This document shows positions 36,291 to 40,717 of a DNA stretch of 40,717 nucleotides, piece after piece; position 1 is the stretch's first letter; every line of letters begins with the position of its first letter. The position numbers were made by a program, and so were the translations under genes. The notes beneath the pieces are model-generated. The model searched no databases, was not told where the DNA came from, and was given only the letters and a program-made list of their open reading frames with translations. The DNA is taken from positions 1 through 40,717 of the forward strand of contig NZ_SELS01000065.1 in the NCBI RefSeq assembly GCF_004197395.1, given 5' to 3'. The stretch is from Paraburkholderia sp. UYCP14C. Lineage in GTDB: Bacteria > Pseudomonadota > Gammaproteobacteria > Burkholderiales > Burkholderiaceae.

Positions 36291-37667
36291 ATGCGCGATA
36301 TACAGGCGTTGCTCGCACGTGTATTCGATGTCGGCATGGTAGTGGGCGGCGCGACCGTCGCGTCGCGGATCAGGTTCGACTATTTTGCGGAGCCGGGCTA
36401 CTACGTGCCCTTCGTCGCTTTTTCGGCGGCGTTTTCGCTCGCGCTGTTTCCGGGCTTCGGCGTATATGAGTCGTGGCGCGGTCGCGGCAAGCTCATATTG
36501 GCGTGCCGGGTGTCGCTCGCCTGGCTGGTCGTGCAGGCTTGCGCGCTCGTTCTGATGTTCTCGCTGCATCGGCTCGACGATGTTTCGCGCCTTTGGTTCG
36601 CCTACTGGACCGGGGTCTCCGCAGGCTTGATGAGCGCGGGCCGTTTCATTACGCATGTGGTGCTCGCGCATTTGCGACAGGCCGGCATGAATTTTCATCA
36701 CGTAGCGGTCGTCGGCTGCGGCGGCCTCTGCGAGTCCATCATGCTGAAGATCGAGCGGGCGAGCCATTCGGGCTTTCGGGGGAGCGGGATATTCAATGCA
36801 TCGCCCGACTCGCCGATTACCGCGCGCGTGCCTGTCTTCGAGGACTTCGACGAGTTCGTGAGTCATGTTCGTGCGCAGAACGTGCACGAAGTGTGGCTTG
36901 CGCTTCCGCTGTCGCAGGAGCGAACCCTACTGCGTTTCATGAATGAGTTTCGCGACGATCTCGTCAACGTGCGCTTCATTCCAGACGTCCGCAGCCTCGC
37001 GCTATTCGAAAGCGGGGTAACGGAACTGCTCGGTATGGCCGCGATCAATCTCCTTGCATCTCCGCTTTCGCAGAGGGCGCTCCTGCAGAAGGAGATTTTC
37101 GACCGGATCTTCGCACTCGTCGCGCTCATCGCGGTCTCGCCGCTGCTGATCGGCATCGCCATTGCGGTCAAGCTCAGCTCGCGCGGTCCGATTCTCTTCA
37201 AGCAGCGCAGAAAGGGGGCGGATGGGCGCGTCTTCACCATCTACAAATTCCGGTCGATGCGCCTGCACACCGAAAAAGCCGGTGTGCTCCAACAGGCCAC
37301 GCGCAACGATCCACGCGTGACGCGCGTCGGCGCATTCTTGCGCCGCACGAGCCTGGACGAGTTACCGCAGTTCTTCAACGTCCTGCGCGGCGATATGTCT
37401 GTCGTCGGCCCGCGTCCGCACGCGCTCGAACATGACGACCTGTACCAGAAGGTTGTGTCGGGTTATATACATCGCTACCGGATCAAGCCCGGCATCACCG
37501 GTTGGGCGCAGGTCAATGGCTTTCGTGGGGAAACGGACCGGATAGAGAAAATGGAAGGTCGGGTCGCGCACGATCTGTACTATCTGGGGAACTGGTCGTT
37601 CTGGCTCGATATGCGGATCATCGGTGCAACCGTATTCAAGGGGCTGTGCAGCGTCAATGCTTACTGA
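36291..37667 (+). CDS. wcaJ: Undecaprenyl-phosphate glucose phosphotransferase (WcaJ/GumD type)
   Basis: This 458-residue polyprenyl-phosphate hexose-1-phosphate transferase initiates repeat-unit synthesis on undecaprenyl phosphate. The N-terminal half has several membrane segments and a CoA-binding-like domain ([14 protein letters not shown]). The C-terminal half is the catalytic bac_transf domain, with [40 protein letters not shown] and [11 protein letters not shown]. The start is ATG 36291 with GGGGGTG directly upstream. It is probably co-transcribed with manC. Glucose is the usual sugar of the family, but galactose is possible. Confidence 0.9.
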   Translation: MRDIQALLARVFDVGMVVGGATVASRIRFDYFAEPGYYVPFVAFSAAFSLALFPGFGVYESWRGRGKLILACRVSLAWLVVQACALVLMFSLHRLDDVSRLWFAYWTGVSAGLMSAGRFITHVVLAHLRQAGMNFHHVAVVGCGGLCESIMLKIERASHSGFRGSGIFNASPDSPITARVPVFEDFDEFVSHVRAQNVHEVWLALPLSQERTLLRFMNEFRDDLVNVRFIPDVRSLALFESGVTELLGMAAINLLASPLSQRALLQKEIFDRIFALVALIAVSPLLIGIAIAVKLSSRGPILFKQRRKGADGRVFTIYKFRSMRLHTEKAGVLQQATRNDPRVTRVGAFLRRTSLDELPQFFNVLRGDMSVVGPRPHALEHDDLYQKVVSGYIHRYRIKPGITGWAQVNGFRGETDRIEKMEGRVAHDLYYLGNWSFWLDMRIIGATVFKGLCSVNAY

Positions 37668-37749
37668 TGGCTGGACGTCGTCATGTGACAGTGACGGCGT
37701 ATGGCGCGACGGATCTCATCGCTCGCAGACACGCGATGACAGGGAACTT

Positions 37750-37890
37750 CGCTTTCTCGCGACAAAGGTAGCCGACAGGTCCGCGGCACTGAACTCGCCG
37801 CCCCGCCGCTCCACTGTCCAGTAGTTCAAAGCAGCTCAAGTCCAGATCCGCACGATGATCGACAGGCTGAGTTCGGGGGCGAATCAGTGA
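37750..37890 (-). pseudogene. 3' fragment of a second methyltransferase gene
   Basis: The minus strand encodes DLDLSCFELLDS. After a frameshift it reads GGEFSAADLSATFVARKR, matching the C-terminal LDLSGFEVLDS and GGELSAADLSATFVARKR of the methyltransferase at 29462-30229. DNA similarity is clear on the plus strand (TTTCTCGCGAC, GACAG-TC-GCGGCACT-AACTCGCCGCC). The rest of the gene is not detectable beyond about 37890. It lies after wcaJ as the intact gene lies after per, so it marks the right edge of the duplicated module. Confidence 0.8.
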
Positions 37891-38658
37891 TTCATCGCTG
37901 CCGCAAGGCTGGCCGCAGGACCCCAAATCTAAGGGACAAAAAAAGAGCGTGCGGTCACGTTGAAGCGTTCGCGACGCATCCCGGGCACTGACGATCGGGC
38001 TATGCGTACATTTCTTAAAGTTTGTTCGACGCCTGCCCATGTCCGCGGGCATCCAAGCACGCGTCAGCGCATGCGGGTAGGCGTTGGACAAACCTTAAGA
38101 GGAGCGGGCGTCTGGCCGACTGAACGACGCGGCGGATCAATGACGCTTCCTGGCGAACCGGGTCCGACATGTCCGGCTCAGGTCGTTGACCAGAATCGGA
38201 CACTCGGACAATGGGAGTGCGTGGGGCCGCTTTGACGTGCGAGACCTGACGCCCGCCTTCCCACCGCACTCTAGTGCGGTCCCGGAGAGTCGTAAGCTAA
38301 AGCCTTCCGCAGACGCCAAAGGTCAATCGCGCTAGAGGGTAAGCGATCGTTCTGGTGCCACGACCAGATATGTGATCGAATCGGCAGAATCGTTGAGGCG
38401 ATTGATGGAATGATTGGACCCGAACGTAGCCTCCTAGTCCATGCAAACGCCCGCAACTTCCGGCCATTTTCATGCTTTGTTCCGCCAGAGCCCATCCGGC
38501 CAGTCACCCTTGACTAAGATGACCCCGACCACCTCGCTCGAAAGGACGAGTGTGGGAGCACCCCGACAGGGAAAGCCGCATGGGATATCGGGTCACAAGT
38601 CAAAGGCACATGGTGCGCGCGTCAGGCGCCTCATGAGCGGCCACCGGACAGTTCGAAC
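37891..38658. other. Gap with no recognisable gene
   Basis: About 770 bases with only short overlapping frames. The compositional mix and lack of ribosome binding sites suggest decayed sequence, probably what is left of the second methyltransferase and its upstream region. I found no transposon ends here. The region just before 38659 must contain the promoter of the next gene. Confidence 0.3.
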
Positions 38659-39468
38659 ATGCCAAAGCCAAGCCATCTTCTTTCACCGACGTACTGGCTG
38701 TGTCGTCTGACCCCTGAGTTCATCGGACGCTACCCATCCTGGTCGGCCGCGCGCGCAGCTGCGGACGGCTATGATGCCCCGGAAATACTTCAGGCCGTGC
38801 GTGCATCGGCCTTGAAGGTCAAGCGCGGCGAGGCTGCGTTCGAGCGTGATTCGGTCTGCTTTGAGCGCGAGGAATTCCGCTGGCCACTACTCGGTTGCCT
38901 GCTTCACGCTGCGATCATAAAGCAGCGCAATCTTCATGTCGCCGATTTCGGTGGATCGCTCGGCAGTTTCTATTACCAGCACGGACAGTTTCTGCAACAG
39001 ATCGAAGGCCTGCAGTGGTCCATCGTCGAGCAGAGCGACTACGTCACAGTCGGACGCGAAGATTTCGAAGATGACACGCTGAAGTTCTACTCCACCCTGG
39101 GATGCGCGGCGGCGAGAAATGCCATCGACGTCACCCTGTTCTCCGGGTCACTGCAATATCTCGATGACCCATTCGACCATATACGGCAGGCGGCAGCCTT
39201 ATCGAACTGCATCGTGATCGACCGTACACCGTTCATCGATGAGCCTGAGGACCGCATCACCGTTCAGCGCGTACCCGCGTCGATCTACAAAGCTTCCTAT
39301 CCACACCGCTTTATCTCGACTGAAAAGTTCGCGCGCTTCATGGCCCAAGTCGGTTATGACCTGTTTTGCGAATGGGAAGGGTTCGATCAGGCGCATGTCG
39401 GCTCGCGCTATTTGGGGCGTGCGTACTTCGCACGGGTAATGGCGAGGCGAATCGGTTGCTCAGGGTGA
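38659..39468 (+). CDS. TIGR04325-type methyltransferase
   Basis: This 269-residue protein resembles the putative SAM-dependent methyltransferases grouped as TIGR04325, often found in polysaccharide loci. It begins with YPSWSAARAAADGYDAPEIL near residue 24. The nucleotide-binding strand is VADFGGSLGSFYYQ near residue 95, followed by WSIVEQSDYVTVG and a later TLFSGSLQYLDDPFDHI. It probably methylates a sugar of the polymer in the cytoplasm. The start is ATG 38659 with no strong ribosome binding site. It stands alone, downstream of the decayed methyltransferase copy. Confidence 0.85.
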   Translation: MPKPSHLLSPTYWLCRLTPEFIGRYPSWSAARAAADGYDAPEILQAVRASALKVKRGEAAFERDSVCFEREEFRWPLLGCLLHAAIIKQRNLHVADFGGSLGSFYYQHGQFLQQIEGLQWSIVEQSDYVTVGREDFEDDTLKFYSTLGCAAARNAIDVTLFSGSLQYLDDPFDHIRQAAALSNCIVIDRTPFIDEPEDRITVQRVPASIYKASYPHRFISTEKFARFMAQVGYDLFCEWEGFDQAHVGSRYLGRAYFARVMARRIGCSG

Positions 39469-39756
39469 ATGCGGCATGCAGTGCGGGCGTAGCATGTGTG
39501 TGGCCTTTCAGAAAATCGTAGCGGGTTGTTCTGCGGTCAAGCGCGCGTCCGAGCCCTGCGCAGTGAATCGTTGAGGCGCCTTAAATCGACAAGAGGAAGC
39601 GGCTGTTGCAGCGATACGCGACAACCGCATCAACTGTTCGGGTGACCACTCTCCGCCATGGGTGCGCAGCAACAATTGACCGAAGCTCGCCAATGCGAAG
39701 CGATCAAATCTTCATTCATTGAAGAATGTCCTATTTTGACCTGATTCTCGAGCGAC
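39469..39756. other. Gap with no recognisable gene
   Basis: No gene is supportable. A 61-codon minus-strand frame at 39508-39693 is not recognised. The lost N-terminal part of the PAP2 gene would have been expected about here but cannot be traced. Confidence 0.3.
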
Positions 39757-40122
39757 TTCTACCGGAACGGATCGGTCATCCAAACGTCTCGTTATGGCGG
39801 TGTCCGTTCCATCTCGATCGGCCTCGGCCATACGTTCGTCGAACAAGCGCCGGATTCCTCGTTTCCTAGCGATCACGCCACGGTGTTCGCGAGCATCGCA
39901 CTCACATTGCTTCTCGCGGGGCTCGTTTGCGCCGGACTGCTCATTTCGCTCGCAGGCGGGGCGGTCGCATTGGCACGCGTGCACATTGGCGTGCATTTTT
40001 CGCTCGATATGGTAGGCGCCGTGAGTGTCTCGTGTCTGACGTACGCCCTCCTCGCACCGCTCTCGGCGCGTGCGGGCGATGCGTTCATGAGCTTGCTTAT
40101 CTCGCTGTATCGAAGGATGTAG
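39757..40122 (+). pseudogene. Truncated PAP2-type phosphatase (undecaprenyl-diphosphatase-like)
   Basis: From about 39800 the frame reads ISIGLGHTFVEQAPDS then FPSDHATVFASIALTLLLAG, with membrane segments and ALARVHIGVHFSLDMVGA, ending at TAG 40120-40122. PSDH and RxHxGxHFxxD are the catalytic motifs of PAP2-family phosphatases such as BcrC-like undecaprenyl diphosphatases. The preceding family motif K-x6-RP and the first membrane segments are missing or out of frame (PFHLDRPRP can be read nearby in another frame). The longest usable start is GTG 39883, which lies after the PSDH motif, so no functional enzyme is expected. Intact relatives recycle the lipid carrier and are common in exopolysaccharide loci. 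Confidence 0.75.
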
Positions 40123-40717
40123 TCGTGGCCGATCCGGCGTGGATGGCTCGCGCCTTAGCCGCTGTCGCGATGAGGCCCAACTTTCGAGGCCCAACGTGGC
40201 ACAAGATCTGTGCAGCTTTGGGAGAACCGGGCGGATGCTAGCCTAACCACAATACGCATTGGTTGAACTCGGTCGCGATCGCTCGTCGCCGCCCTCGACG
40301 AGCGACCGATGAGCAGCGGCGGATCAGTTAGACAACTGTGACCTGACGGTATCACTGACGGTATCGGCGGGCGCTATGAAACCCGAGTCAGGCCCGGCGT
40401 TGGGTTTGCGGCGGGTGGTTGCTGATTGAGTGGGTGTGTTCGACTCACGAGTGATACTGCACCAGACAATCAAGCGTAGTCAGTCGCAATCGATTTGGCG
40501 GGAAGAATGGGTAGGATCATGGGTAGGGGACGATCCGTAACGGTGGGAGTCGCAACTGGCGGGGTTTTCCGGGCGGCGGTTGGCGTCTGCTGCCTTCCGC
40601 CCGGCAAGGCTTCCGGGGTGTTCCGACATGTTCCGAGAATGTCCTTTAAGTCGCTGATTTCAAAGCGGTTTATGGGTAACGGCGTGCTTGCCGCTTCCAG
40701 CGATGTCCCGCACAATT
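40123..40717. other. Right edge, no recognised gene
   Basis: No gene is recognised. An 81-codon minus-strand frame at 40470-40715 runs close to the window edge; I recognise no domain in it. A partial direct repeat TGTTCCGACATGTTCCGAGA lies near 40619-40638. A long hairpin at 40279-40305 is listed separately. Confidence 0.3.
40279..40305. repeat. Perfect ten-base inverted repeat
   Basis: CGCTCGTCG at 40280-40288 pairs with CGACGAGCG at 40296-40304 around the loop CCGCCCT, with one more T-A pair outside. No T-run follows, so it is not a classical intrinsic terminator. It lies in the gap after the PAP2 remnant. Confidence 0.5.

Noticed and set aside
1-40717. CRISPR array, tRNA or rRNA genes, riboswitches
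   Set aside because: No regularly spaced repeats, no cloverleaf sequence with a recognisable T-arm and no ribosomal segments were seen on reading through the window.

Overview
The window looks like a chromosomal or megaplasmid segment of a Burkholderiaceae bacterium (Burkholderia / Paraburkholderia / Caballeronia type). This rests on the G+C-rich codon use, the protein resemblances and the style of the insertion-sequence remnants. It is inference from the sequence, not a database assignment.

Most of the window is a Wzx/Wzy-type exopolysaccharide locus, from about 3.9 kb to 39.5 kb. It encodes nucleotide-sugar supply (ManC for GDP-mannose, Gmd for GDP-4-keto-6-deoxymannose, Fcl for GDP-L-fucose, and a Per/RfbE-like aminotransferase for GDP-perosamine). 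It also encodes an initiating phosphoglycosyl transferase (WcaJ/GumD type), five further glycosyltransferases, a WcaF-like acetyltransferase, two methyltransferases, a flippase (Wzx), a polymerase (Wzy) and a Wzc/BceF-like tyrosine autokinase. Less usual members are an aldo/keto reductase followed by a GMC flavoprotein oxidoreductase, a secreted beta-helix protein resembling tailspike or pectate lyases, and a small cupin translationally coupled to the aminotransferase. No Wza-type outer-membrane exporter, no low-molecular-weight tyrosine phosphatase and no UDP-glucose dehydrogenase is present, so those parts must lie elsewhere.

Layout. 1-3.8 kb: decayed mobile DNA (a broken DDE transposase, an ISKra4-like transposase tail, a stranded hairpin terminator). 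3.9-6.8 kb: two tandem GlxA-type AraC regulators. 6.8-8.1 kb (-): a WcaI-like glycosyltransferase. 8.9-14.0 kb: operon of aldo/keto reductase, GMC oxidoreductase, acetyltransferase and two glycosyltransferases. 14.8-18.3 kb: flippase and beta-helix enzyme. 18.85-24.9 kb: wzc, gmd, wzy and a glycosyltransferase. 25.0-30.2 kb: fcl (-), cupin and per (+), a deleted IS1182-type element, and a methyltransferase (-). 30.8-33.2 kb: a third GlxA-type AraC regulator and a glycosyltransferase. 33.7-37.9 kb: an fcl fragment (-), a frameshifted cupin copy (+), manC, wcaJ and a methyltransferase tail (-). 38.7-39.5 kb: a TIGR04325-type methyltransferase. 39.75-40.1 kb: a PAP2 phosphatase fragment.

The most striking structural observation is that 25.0-30.2 kb and 33.7-37.9 kb are colinear, diverged copies of one module. 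Each has fcl (-), cupin (+), a variable cargo, then a methyltransferase (-). The cargo is per plus an IS in the intact copy and manC plus wcaJ in the decayed copy. This suggests that the locus was assembled by duplication or merging of two related sugar-decoration modules.
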